Positions 14,231-21,189 of a stretch of 25,016 nucleotides of DNA are shown one piece after another. The translations under genes and the position numbers were made by a program. The notes beneath the pieces are model-generated. The model did no database searches, was not told the origin of the DNA, and saw nothing but the letters and a program-made list of their open reading frames with translations. Each line of letters opens with the position of its first letter. Position 1 is the first letter of the stretch. Location of the stretch: positions 1-25,016 of the forward strand of contig CAZMTT010000011.1 in assembly GCA_964569555.1 (NCBI GenBank). Reading direction: 5' to 3'. Source of the DNA: G020353235 sp964569555 (lineage in GTDB: Bacteria; Chloroflexota; Dehalococcoidia; Dehalococcoidales; JAUYDJ01).

Positions 14231-15262
14231 ATGAAGGTCGGTCTGATCTACGACCCCATTTATCTGAAGCACGACACCGGGGGGCATGTGGAGAACGCCC
14301 GCCGGCTGAAGGCGGTTATTTCTCATCTGGAGCAGACCGGGCTCAAAGCCAAGCTGACCGAAATAGCGCCCCGCCCGGCTACCACCGAAGAGCTTCGCCT
14401 GGTACATGAAGAGCAGCATATCCTTCATATTCAGGGGGCCGCCGAGGGGGGCGGGGGCTGGCTTGACGGCGACACGGTAATGTCGGCCGATTCCTACCAG
14501 GCGGCCATCTATGCCGCCGGCGGTGCCATCCGGGCAACCGAGGCGGTTATGGACGGCAAAGTAGACAGTGCCTTCGCCCTGGTCAGGCCGCCGGGGCACC
14601 ACGCCACCCCCTGGCGGGCCATGGGCTTCTGCCTGTTCAACAATCTGGCGATTGCGACCCGATATGCCCTGGCTAAATACCAGCTGGAGCGCATCTTAAT
14701 CATCGATTTTGATGTCCACCACGGCAACGGCACCCAGGAAATTTTCTATGAAGAACCGAGGGTGCTCTATATATCAACCCACCAGTTCCCCCTCTTCCCG
14801 GGAACGGGTTATGTTGATGAAATCGGCCGCGGGGAGGCGAAAGGGACGACCCTCAATATACCGCTGCCCCCGGGCTGTGGTGACCGGGAATACGAAATGG
14901 TCTTCACCCGGATTATTATGCCCGCCGCCCGGCGTTTTCAGCCCCAGCTTATTATGGTCTCGGCCGGCTATGACGCTCACTGGGCGGGCGAGCTCGCCCT
15001 GATGCAGGTGAGCACCACCGGCTTCGCCGGAATGGTGAAAATCATCCGGGAGCTAGCCGACGAACTTTGTTCGGGAAAGGTGGTCTTCAGTCTGGAGGGG
15101 GGCTATAATCTCGACGCCCTGGCCGCTTCGGTAAAGGCTACTCTTGACGTGCTCCGGGGCGAAACCAGCCTTGAAGACCGGCTCGGTCAACCACCCCAAC
15201 CGCTGATTGCCGCCGACATTGCCCCCCTGATTAAGGCGATAAAAGAAATCCACGCCCTCTAG
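14231..15262 (+). CDS. Histone deacetylase-family (AcuC-like) amidohydrolase
   Basis: A 343-aa zinc-dependent deacetylase of the arginase/HDAC fold, class II-like. Conserved elements are in order: RPPGHHA (119-125, catalytic His pair 123-124), GFCLFNN (132-138), IDFDVHHGNGT (158-168, zinc ligands Asp161 and His163), SAGYDAH (244-250, zinc ligand Asp248) and EGGYN (289-293, Tyr292). All catalytic positions are intact. Bacterial members remove acetyl groups from proteins, polyamines or small amides. Linkage to a LysE-type exporter hints at a small acetylated metabolite, but this is speculative. ATG 14231 has AAGGAG at good spacing. It ends convergently, one base from the CDF gene. Confidence 0.93.
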   Translation: MKVGLIYDPIYLKHDTGGHVENARRLKAVISHLEQTGLKAKLTEIAPRPATTEELRLVHEEQHILHIQGAAEGGGGWLDGDTVMSADSYQAAIYAAGGAIRATEAVMDGKVDSAFALVRPPGHHATPWRAMGFCLFNNLAIATRYALAKYQLERILIIDFDVHHGNGTQEIFYEEPRVLYISTHQFPLFPGTGYVDEIGRGEAKGTTLNIPLPPGCGDREYEMVFTRIIMPAARRFQPQLIMVSAGYDAHWAGELALMQVSTTGFAGMVKIIRELADELCSGKVVFSLEGGYNLDALAASVKATLDVLRGETSLEDRLGQPPQPLIAADIAPLIKAIKEIHAL

Positions 15263-15263
15263 C

Positions 15264-16175
15264 CTAGGACTCTTCCTTGCCCCGGTGGGGGTAAATCGGG
15301 CACTGCTCACACTCTTCGCTGCAGGGCTCAACGTGGATGGTGATACTAGCCTGACGCAGCTTGCTGGCGATATCCTGCTCCAGATGGTCGCACATCTGAT
15401 GGGCTTCATCTATATTAAGGCTACGCGGCATCACCAGGTGGAGGTCAATATAACGCTGGTTGCCCGCTTTGCGCGTCCGCAGCTGATGAAAACTGACCAG
15501 CTCGCCCTGGTGCTCCATAATGGCTAACTCAATAATGTTCTCCTCATCGGGGGACAGCCTAACATCAATCAGCCCGCCAAAGGAGCTCCGCAAAACATCA
15601 TAGGCCACCTTCAGGATGAATAAAGCCACCAGCAGGGCGATGATGGGGTCAAGAATATTGAGCCCGGTAATGCGTATCGCCACCAGCCCGGCGAGCACGG
15701 CTGCCGCCGAGTAGACATCAACGGCAATATTGCGGGCGTTGGCCTGCAGGGCTATCGAATCGGTGGCCCGGGCTACTTTAAGTAAATGGCGGGAAAGAAA
15801 GATGCTGGCGATTATGGAGACCAGCATTACCCCGATGCCGGCTTCGGTCAGCTCTACGGTCGCCCCGGTCATAATGCGGCGCACCGCGGAATAGATAATC
15901 AAGCCAGCGGCGGTAAAAATGAGCATCGCCTGGACAATGGCGGCGATATTCTCCACCTTGCCATGCCCGAAGGGGTGTTCCTCGTCAGCCGGCTTGGCGG
16001 CAATTCTGACGGCATAAAGGCTGATGGTGACCGCAAACAGGTCGAGGAAGCTGTCCATTGCCTGAGCCAGGATACTGATGCTCCCGGTGATGACCGACAC
16101 CGCCACCTTGAGGAAAATCAACCCGATTACCACCGCTAAAGCAAGCCTGACGACACCAACTCGACTGGAAAACAT
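15264..16175 (-). CDS. Cation diffusion facilitator (CDF) metal transporter
   Basis: A 303-aa divalent-cation/proton antiporter of the CDF family, exporting Zn, Fe, Mn or similar ions. Six membrane segments carry the two acidic sites: AQAMDSFLDLF in helix II and DVYSAAAVLAG in helix V. HPFGHGKVE between helices II and III is the usual signature. The C-terminal cytoplasmic domain ends with CSEECEQCPIYPH, an extra Cys/His cluster that could bind metal. The ATG at 16175 is preferred over the GTG at 16184 because an AGAGG sits about 8 nt before it. It starts 15 nt after secF on the same strand, so it may ride on the secDF transcript. Confidence 0.9.
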   Translation of the reverse strand: MFSSRVGVVRLALAVVIGLIFLKVAVSVITGSISILAQAMDSFLDLFAVTISLYAVRIAAKPADEEHPFGHGKVENIAAIVQAMLIFTAAGLIIYSAVRRIMTGATVELTEAGIGVMLVSIIASIFLSRHLLKVARATDSIALQANARNIAVDVYSAAAVLAGLVAIRITGLNILDPIIALLVALFILKVAYDVLRSSFGGLIDVRLSPDEENIIELAIMEHQGELVSFHQLRTRKAGNQRYIDLHLVMPRSLNIDEAHQMCDHLEQDIASKLRQASITIHVEPCSEECEQCPIYPHRGKEES

Positions 16176-16190
16176 ACTCCTCACCTCTGG

Positions 16191-17102
16191 CTAGCTTTTA
16201 CCACGAAGCGGAAGCCACTGAAGAAACCGGCCCCACTCCCCCCTCTCCCAGACCACCAGCAGGGATGAGGCGATGCCAATGGAGCTATACGTTCCGGCCA
16301 CGATGCCGATTAGTAGCACCGCGGCAAAGTTCTGGATGGATGCTCCCACAAAGAGCATCAGCGCCAAGACCACAAGGAGAGTGGTCAGACTGGTATTCAG
16401 GGAACGGCTGAGTGTCTCAACCAGGCTGTTGTTAACCACCACCTCAAAGTCAGGGTTGACCCCCAGAGTCTGGTTCTCGCGTATGCGGTCAAAAACGATC
16501 ACGGTATCGTTCACGCTATAGCCAATAACCGCCAAGATGCCGGTAATGAACATCAAATTGACTTCCCAGCCCAATATGCCGCCGAGAATGGAAAAGACAC
16601 CTACCGCCACCAACGCATCATGGATGAGAGCGATTACGGCGCAGGTGCCGTAGTGAAAAGGCTTGGGCATGCGGTGAAATGCCCAGGTGATATAAAGCAG
16701 AATACCGATGGCGGCGACCGCCACCGCAATGGCCGCGTTCTGCGCCGTTTCCCGGGCTACCATGGGCGACACGGTATTGAACTCGGCTTCAGCAAGCTGC
16801 CCGAACCGGGCGGCAAGGGCTTCCTCCAGCGCTGTTTTCTCCTCCCCGGTTAATTCGTGTGTCCGAATCAGAAAATCCCCACCCCCGGTGTGCTGAATAA
16901 GGGCAGTGCCATAGCCCAGATTGCCTAATTCCTGTCTCAGGTCACCCAGCGCCACCGTCTGCTCAAAGCCGACCCTCATCATCGAGCCACTGCTGAACTC
17001 AATCCCGTACCTGAGGCCAAAGGTAGCCAGCGAAATAAAGCCGACCAAGATAATCAGCGCCGAAATAGCAAAGAACCAGAACCTTTTACCGATAATATTC
17101 AA
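16191..17102 (-). CDS. secF: Protein translocase subunit SecF
   Basis: Part of the SecDF complex that uses the proton gradient to help pull exported proteins through SecYEG. The 303-aa protein has a short N-terminal helix, a periplasmic domain beginning FGLRYGIEFSSGSMMRVGFE, and five further helices including ILAVIGYSVNDTVIVFDRIRE, a hallmark of SecF. The start is taken as TTG 17102, with GAAGGA 7 nt upstream and the SecD stop 13 nt before. Longer readings to 17207 lie inside secD, and their translation does not resemble SecF. Length then matches the family. Confidence 0.95.
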   Translation of the reverse strand: MNIIGKRFWFFAISALIILVGFISLATFGLRYGIEFSSGSMMRVGFEQTVALGDLRQELGNLGYGTALIQHTGGGDFLIRTHELTGEEKTALEEALAARFGQLAEAEFNTVSPMVARETAQNAAIAVAVAAIGILLYITWAFHRMPKPFHYGTCAVIALIHDALVAVGVFSILGGILGWEVNLMFITGILAVIGYSVNDTVIVFDRIRENQTLGVNPDFEVVVNNSLVETLSRSLNTSLTTLLVVLALMLFVGASIQNFAAVLLIGIVAGTYSSIGIASSLLVVWERGEWGRFLQWLPLRGKS

Positions 17103-17115
17103 TGTTATTTCCTTC

Positions 17116-18456
17116 TTATTTCCTTCCCAAGTACGGACTGAACAGGGAAGCCCGCTGTGCCAGGGCAGTGCCCACGAACAGGCGCAGCAGGGTACGGGTG
17201 ACCACAATGGCGGTGAACATGCTTACCGCTACGCCGATGGCTAGAGTCCAGGCAAACCCCTTAACCGGCGCACCGGCTACCACGACACTGCCCACCCAGA
17301 AGAGAATGGCGCAAACGATAAAAGTGGTCACGTTGCTATCCCTGATTGCCGTCCAGGCACGATTAAACCCGGCCTCAATGGCCGCACCTAAAGTACGCCC
17401 TGCCCTCAGCTCCTCTTTAATCCGCTCGAAGATAAGCACATTGGCATCTACTGCCATGCCGATTGATAGAATAAAGCCGCCCAGTCCCGCCAGGGTGAGG
17501 GTGACCGGCCACAGCTTGAATAGCGCCAGGACCAGTACCCCGTAAAAGACCAGAGTCAGACTGGCGATAACTCCGGGCAAACGGTAGTAAATCATCATGA
17601 ACAGCATCACAATGATGATGCCGATTATGCCCGCCTTAACACTCATATCAACGAAATCGGCACCCAGTATCGGCGATACCGTCTGGTCATAGAGTATTTC
17701 CAGAGACACCGGCAGACGACCGGCATTCAATTGCTTTGATAACGCTTCCGCCTCATTAAAGCTCAGCCCCTCAATCTGCCCCTTATCGGTAATCACACTG
17801 AGGACAACCGGGGCAATCGGTCGGCCATCCTCCCCCCGCAGGGATTCATCCCCCTCAAATATGCCCAGCGGCTGCTGCCCCTCTACCAGGCGGCCGGTAA
17901 TCTTCTCTGAAATTATGCTCCCCTCCTCATCCCATTCAAAAACGAGCAATACCCCGCCCAGTCTGTCCTGGGTGACAAAGGTATTTTCTTTAAAATAGCG
18001 GCTGGTCAGCTCCTTCTCCTCACCGCCAACCAGCGCCGTAGCCGGCTTCCACCGGCCCCGCTCATTTTCCCACTTCGCCTCCTCCCCCTCACTAGCCAGC
18101 TCGCCAAACTCCAGCAGCGCCACCCGGGAGAGGCGCTCCTTTTCCTTATCCGTAATACTAAGCCCGGGCAGCTCCACCAGTATCCGGTCCTGACCCTGCC
18201 GCTGGATAACCGGCTCGGTTACGCCCAGCGGATTGATGCGGTTACCGATAACCTCAACCACCCCATCCATCACACTGTCCACATCTGCTGGCGCCACCGC
18301 CGATAAATCAGCCTTATAAACGACATGGATACCGCCCTGCAAATCAAGCCCCAGCCGCATTGCCTCGCGGCCAAACAGGGGGTAGAGAAGGGCCACAATG
18401 GCAAAGACAAAGAGTCCGCTTATGCCTATCAGGACTAAGGTATTTTTTCTCAGCAT
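17116..18456 (-). CDS. secD: Protein translocase subunit SecD
   Basis: The larger SecDF subunit, 446 aa. It has an N-terminal membrane helix (6-28), the invariant GLDLQGG (36-42), a P1 periplasmic domain of about 230 residues with IGNRINPLGVTEPVIQ, and a C-terminal six-helix bundle beginning near VSPILGADF and containing GMAVDANVLIFERIKEEL. It follows the CCA-adding enzyme by 7 nt and precedes secF by 13 nt. No yajC is seen beside it. The ATG has only a weak purine stretch upstream, consistent with coupling to the preceding gene. Confidence 0.96.
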   Translation of the reverse strand: MLRKNTLVLIGISGLFVFAIVALLYPLFGREAMRLGLDLQGGIHVVYKADLSAVAPADVDSVMDGVVEVIGNRINPLGVTEPVIQRQGQDRILVELPGLSITDKEKERLSRVALLEFGELASEGEEAKWENERGRWKPATALVGGEEKELTSRYFKENTFVTQDRLGGVLLVFEWDEEGSIISEKITGRLVEGQQPLGIFEGDESLRGEDGRPIAPVVLSVITDKGQIEGLSFNEAEALSKQLNAGRLPVSLEILYDQTVSPILGADFVDMSVKAGIIGIIIVMLFMMIYYRLPGVIASLTLVFYGVLVLALFKLWPVTLTLAGLGGFILSIGMAVDANVLIFERIKEELRAGRTLGAAIEAGFNRAWTAIRDSNVTTFIVCAILFWVGSVVVAGAPVKGFAWTLAIGVAVSMFTAIVVTRTLLRLFVGTALAQRASLFSPYLGRK

Positions 18457-18463
18457 TTTTTAT

Positions 18464-19984
18464 CTATCTCTTTGACGGCGTTAATAACTGCTCAATATAA
18501 GCCAGTGCCTCATCCCTGGTGGCTACCTTGCCCGCCGCCTGAGCTTCCCGCAGCGCCTCCAGAACCTGCCCCATCTTCGGCCCCGGCTTCATTTTAAAGA
18601 TACGGCTTAAATCATGGCCGCTGACCAGCTTGGGCGGAATAACCTGGCTCTCCTCCTGAAAGCGTTGCGTCAATATATAATCTACTATCTGAGCATGCCC
18701 GCGCCACTGGGCTAAATCCAAATTGGAACCCCTGGTGGCCAGATGGTCAGCCAGACTTAAGTATAGTATATCAAAACTGGCGCCCTCCGTGTCACGAAAA
18801 TAACGGTAAATTGCCCGGCTGGTGGGAAATTCATTCTGGCCCATCTGCATCGGGCGAAGGTGATGCTCTATCATCATCTCCACCAGTTTTATTTCTTTAG
18901 TGCTGAAGCGCAGCCTTTCCAGAATACCGGCGGCGACCAGAGCTCCCTGCTGGCCATGCCCCAGAAAGCGCATCCGCCCGCCGGGTTCAATCGTCTTAGC
19001 CTGCGGCTTGGCAATGTCATGCAGCAGCGCGGCCAGTTTCAGCATCAGGCGCCGGTTGCTGCCGTAGCTGACCTTGAGCTCAAAGTGCTTGGCCAGCACC
19101 GCCGGCCAGGGCACAGCCTTCAAAACCTCATCGCCGCCATACTCCCAGGTCCCCTGCTTCAGCAGGAAGTCAACGGCCGCCACGGTCGCCAGGGAGTGGT
19201 CAAAGACCTCCCAGTTATGCTCTTTGGGCTGGGCGACCCCCTTTGTCTCCGCCAGTTCGGGAATCATTGCCGTCAGCAAGCCCAGTTCATCAAGGTAGGT
19301 AATTTGCCCGGCGCCGGGGAAAGCCAGCAGCTGAAGCAGCTCTTCCCTTACCCGCTCTCTAGCTACGGTGGCGATAAGGTGGGAGTGGCTTTTAATCAGC
19401 TTCTCCGTCTCCCGGTGAATGCTAAACCCGAGCTCAGCCGCCAGACGCACCGCCCGGAGCAGACGGGCCGCATCCGAGGCAAAGGCTGACGCTGACACCA
19501 CCCGGACCACGCCCTGATTAAGGTCGTCCCCACCCTGAAACGGGTCAATCAGTTCGGCAGGACGGGTTTGAGCTACCACCTGAGCCAGCTCAACCGCCAT
19601 GGCATCTATGGTAAAATCACGCAGCGCCAGGTCCTGTTCAAGGCTGCCCCTGAATGTGGAGAAGTCAAGCTGCCACTGACGCCCGGAGGGGGGCTTGCCG
19701 AGCATAACCACCCGGCCCACCCGGTTCTCCTCATCGAGAAGGACATACTTCCCCCCCAGAGCCCTGGCTACTTCAGGGGCAATCTCCAGCGCATCAGCAT
19801 TAATGGCAATATCAATATCGGCGGTCTCTCTTTCCAGAATCACGTCCCGCACAAAGCCGCCCACCAGATAAGCCTTTACGCCGAGCCCGGTGAGAAGACT
19901 ACTTACCCTGGTCAATATGGTCAGGGCTTCCGGCTCAATCAGATTAAAATGGACTTTTTCGGTAGAACTACGGTTCACGGTCAT
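18464..19984 (-). CDS. cca: CCA tRNA nucleotidyltransferase with HD domain
   Basis: A 506-aa class II nucleotidyltransferase (poly(A) polymerase/CCA-adding family) that adds or repairs the tRNA 3' CCA. The head domain shows GGFVRD (about 42-47), the metal-binding ADIDIA (about 55-60) and LRDFTIDAMA (about 116-125). A tail region follows with RLLRAVRLAAELGF. The second half contains an HD phosphohydrolase domain with LLHDIAKP and a later IEHHLRP. The family also includes A-adding enzymes and poly(A) polymerases, which sequence alone does not separate. The ATG at 19984 is preferred to the adjacent TTG 19987; TGGA lies upstream. A promoter is present at 20020-20049. It heads the cca-secD-secF-CDF unit. 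Confidence 0.88.
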   Translation of the reverse strand: MTVNRSSTEKVHFNLIEPEALTILTRVSSLLTGLGVKAYLVGGFVRDVILERETADIDIAINADALEIAPEVARALGGKYVLLDEENRVGRVVMLGKPPSGRQWQLDFSTFRGSLEQDLALRDFTIDAMAVELAQVVAQTRPAELIDPFQGGDDLNQGVVRVVSASAFASDAARLLRAVRLAAELGFSIHRETEKLIKSHSHLIATVARERVREELLQLLAFPGAGQITYLDELGLLTAMIPELAETKGVAQPKEHNWEVFDHSLATVAAVDFLLKQGTWEYGGDEVLKAVPWPAVLAKHFELKVSYGSNRRLMLKLAALLHDIAKPQAKTIEPGGRMRFLGHGQQGALVAAGILERLRFSTKEIKLVEMMIEHHLRPMQMGQNEFPTSRAIYRYFRDTEGASFDILYLSLADHLATRGSNLDLAQWRGHAQIVDYILTQRFQEESQVIPPKLVSGHDLSRIFKMKPGPKMGQVLEALREAQAAGKVATRDEALAYIEQLLTPSKR

Positions 19985-20019
19985 CAATTCCAGCTATGCT
20001 TAATCGTCCCTAAAGCTAC

Positions 20020-20049
20020 ACTATACCGCTACGGCATACTTTCTATCAA
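20020..20049 (-). promoter_or_regulatory. Promoter of the cca-secDF-CDF operon
   Basis: On the minus strand there is TTGATA (20049-20044), an 18-bp spacer and TATAGT (20025-20020). Each hexamer matches consensus at five of six positions. Transcription would start near 20013, giving a leader of about 30 nt. Confidence 0.6.
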
Positions 20050-20133
20050 GGGGAAATAAAAGCGACCACGAAACGGCATCAGGCCAACCGGGAAACTGCA
20101 CTTGGAAAGAAGCCTTGCCCCAGCCGGTGGCGG

Positions 20134-20523
20134 TTAATCTTCTTTGGCAATACTTTTGGCAATACTTTTCAGGATGGTGAAAATGCCAATGACGGACCGC
20201 TGCACATCAATTGGTTCCTGGGCTAACACCCGGGCAACATAGGGGTCTAACTGCCCGGCGCTGTAACCCGACTCTGCCTCAGCCATGCGCGGAGACTGGG
20301 GAGAAAGATAGCCGGCTAAAGTAAACAACTCGTCTTCCTCAAAGCCCAGCGGCTTGGCGATTTTGCGCAGAATACGGGCGGAGGGGAAGCGTTCCCCCCG
20401 CTCAATACGGCCCAGGTGCGACGGAGACATAGAGGCCATAGTCGCCAGTTCCTTCAGGGTGAGCGGTATCATAACCCTCTGCTGCTTGATTATTTTGCCC
20501 AAATTTGTCCTGTTGTCGTTCAT
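20134..20523 (-). CDS. Xre-family HTH transcriptional regulator
   Basis: A 129-aa protein with an N-terminal Xre/Cro helix-turn-helix: LGKIIKQQRVMIPLTLKELA then ASMSPSHLGRIERGERFPSA (about 8-48), continuing to IAKPLGFEEDELFTLAGYL. The C-terminal part (about 85-129) is helical with no recognised effector domain. ATG 20523 is chosen because a perfect promoter ends 6 nt upstream. The transcript would start at or next to the A of this ATG, so the longer TTG reading (20544) cannot be transcribed from it. The message is therefore predicted leaderless. It is divergent from a second small HTH gene. Confidence 0.82.
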   Translation of the reverse strand: MNDNRTNLGKIIKQQRVMIPLTLKELATMASMSPSHLGRIERGERFPSARILRKIAKPLGFEEDELFTLAGYLSPQSPRMAEAESGYSAGQLDPYVARVLAQEPIDVQRSVIGIFTILKSIAKSIAKED

Positions 20524-20529
20524 ATAAGC

Positions 20530-20558
20530 ATTATAATTCGCCAAATGGCATATGTCAA
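20530..20558 (-). promoter_or_regulatory. Perfect-consensus promoter of the minus-strand Xre gene
   Basis: On the minus strand there is TTGACA (20558-20553), a 17-bp spacer and TATAAT (20535-20530), six nucleotides before the ATG. This is the clearest case in the window of a promoter that forces a leaderless transcript. Confidence 0.8.
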
Positions 20559-20716
20559 TAGGTTGGGTGTTAAAAACTTGTTAAAAATTACCGGCTTAAC
20601 TTTAGCCGGGCCAGGCCCGACAGATAAACAAGACAGCTGGCGCAGAAAACCGGGGGCAAAGAGCCTATAAAGTGCCAATTTATTTCTTGAATAAGGCGAT
20701 AAACTTAGCCTACTTC

Positions 20717-20744
20717 TTGACAACTGTCACTTTTATGGTATAAT
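20717..20744 (+). promoter_or_regulatory. Promoter of the plus-strand HTH gene
   Basis: TTGACA (20717-20722), a 16-bp spacer and TATAAT (20739-20744), with a TGG just before the -10 (extended -10). This makes a strong promoter. The start would be near 20751, about 20 nt before the ATG at 20772, which has an AGGA 7 nt upstream. Confidence 0.75.
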
Positions 20745-20758
20745 AGAGACACCTGTCA
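20718..20758. promoter_or_regulatory. Paired operator half-sites NGACAnnTGTCA
   Basis: TGACAACTGTCA (20718-20729) overlaps the -35, and AGACACCTGTCA (20747-20758) covers the start region. Both have the arms GACA/TGTC with a 2-nt centre, and the centres are 29 bp apart. They flank the -10, as expected for an autorepressor. The plus-strand HTH protein is the first candidate to bind them. The rest of the 20559-20716 interval holds only a 6-bp CCGGCT/AGCCGG hairpin (20591-20609). Confidence 0.5.
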
Positions 20759-20771
20759 TTAGGAATAAGCT

Positions 20772-21179
20772 ATGCTGGTCAGGACAAGAGTCTTTGATTT
20801 GTGCCAGTGCCGCTACGCTAACCTGTCGGAGTTAGCCGAGGCGATGGGAATATCGGTAAGTCAGGTCTACCGGGTGCGGGAGGGCAAGCGTAACATCAAT
20901 CAGAAATTCATTGTCGGCGCCATCAAAGCCTTCCCGGAACACAAATTTGATGACCTCTTCTACTTTGCCCCCGAGCCACCGCAAAACATGGAAGCCAAGA
21001 CCAAAAACACCGAGCAAGCCCTGGCGAGCTTCACCTCAGCCATTGACGAGTATGCCCGGCACCTCAAGAGCCACACCACTGCCCTGGCCAACCTCAGCGA
21101 GGCCGCCCGGCAACTACGAGAGGATGCCGAAAAGACCGGCCAGCTGCTAGAGCACCTTACTGGAGATTCAGAGGATTAG
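20772..21179 (+). CDS. Small HTH regulator with coiled-coil tail
   Basis: A 135-aa protein. Residues about 6-50 form an HTH of the Xre/Cro type (ANLSELAEAMGISVSQVYRV, then REGKRNINQKFIVGAIKAF), ending in the usual FDDLFYF element near residue 60. The remaining part (about 70-135) is rich in Ala, Glu, Leu and Lys in a helical pattern, probably a coiled coil for oligomerisation. It is divergent from another Xre-type gene and convergent with priA, whose stop lies 10 bp downstream. Promoter and paired operators lie directly upstream, so autoregulation is likely. Targets are unknown. Confidence 0.75.
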   Translation: MLVRTRVFDLCQCRYANLSELAEAMGISVSQVYRVREGKRNINQKFIVGAIKAFPEHKFDDLFYFAPEPPQNMEAKTKNTEQALASFTSAIDEYARHLKSHTTALANLSEAARQLREDAEKTGQLLEHLTGDSED

Positions 21180-21189
21180 CCCGAATTTT

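Noticed and set aside
20591..20609. CCGGCT/AGCCGG hairpin as an intrinsic terminator
   Set aside because: On the minus strand it is followed by some Ts, but no gene is transcribed into it from that side; the stem is only 6 bp.
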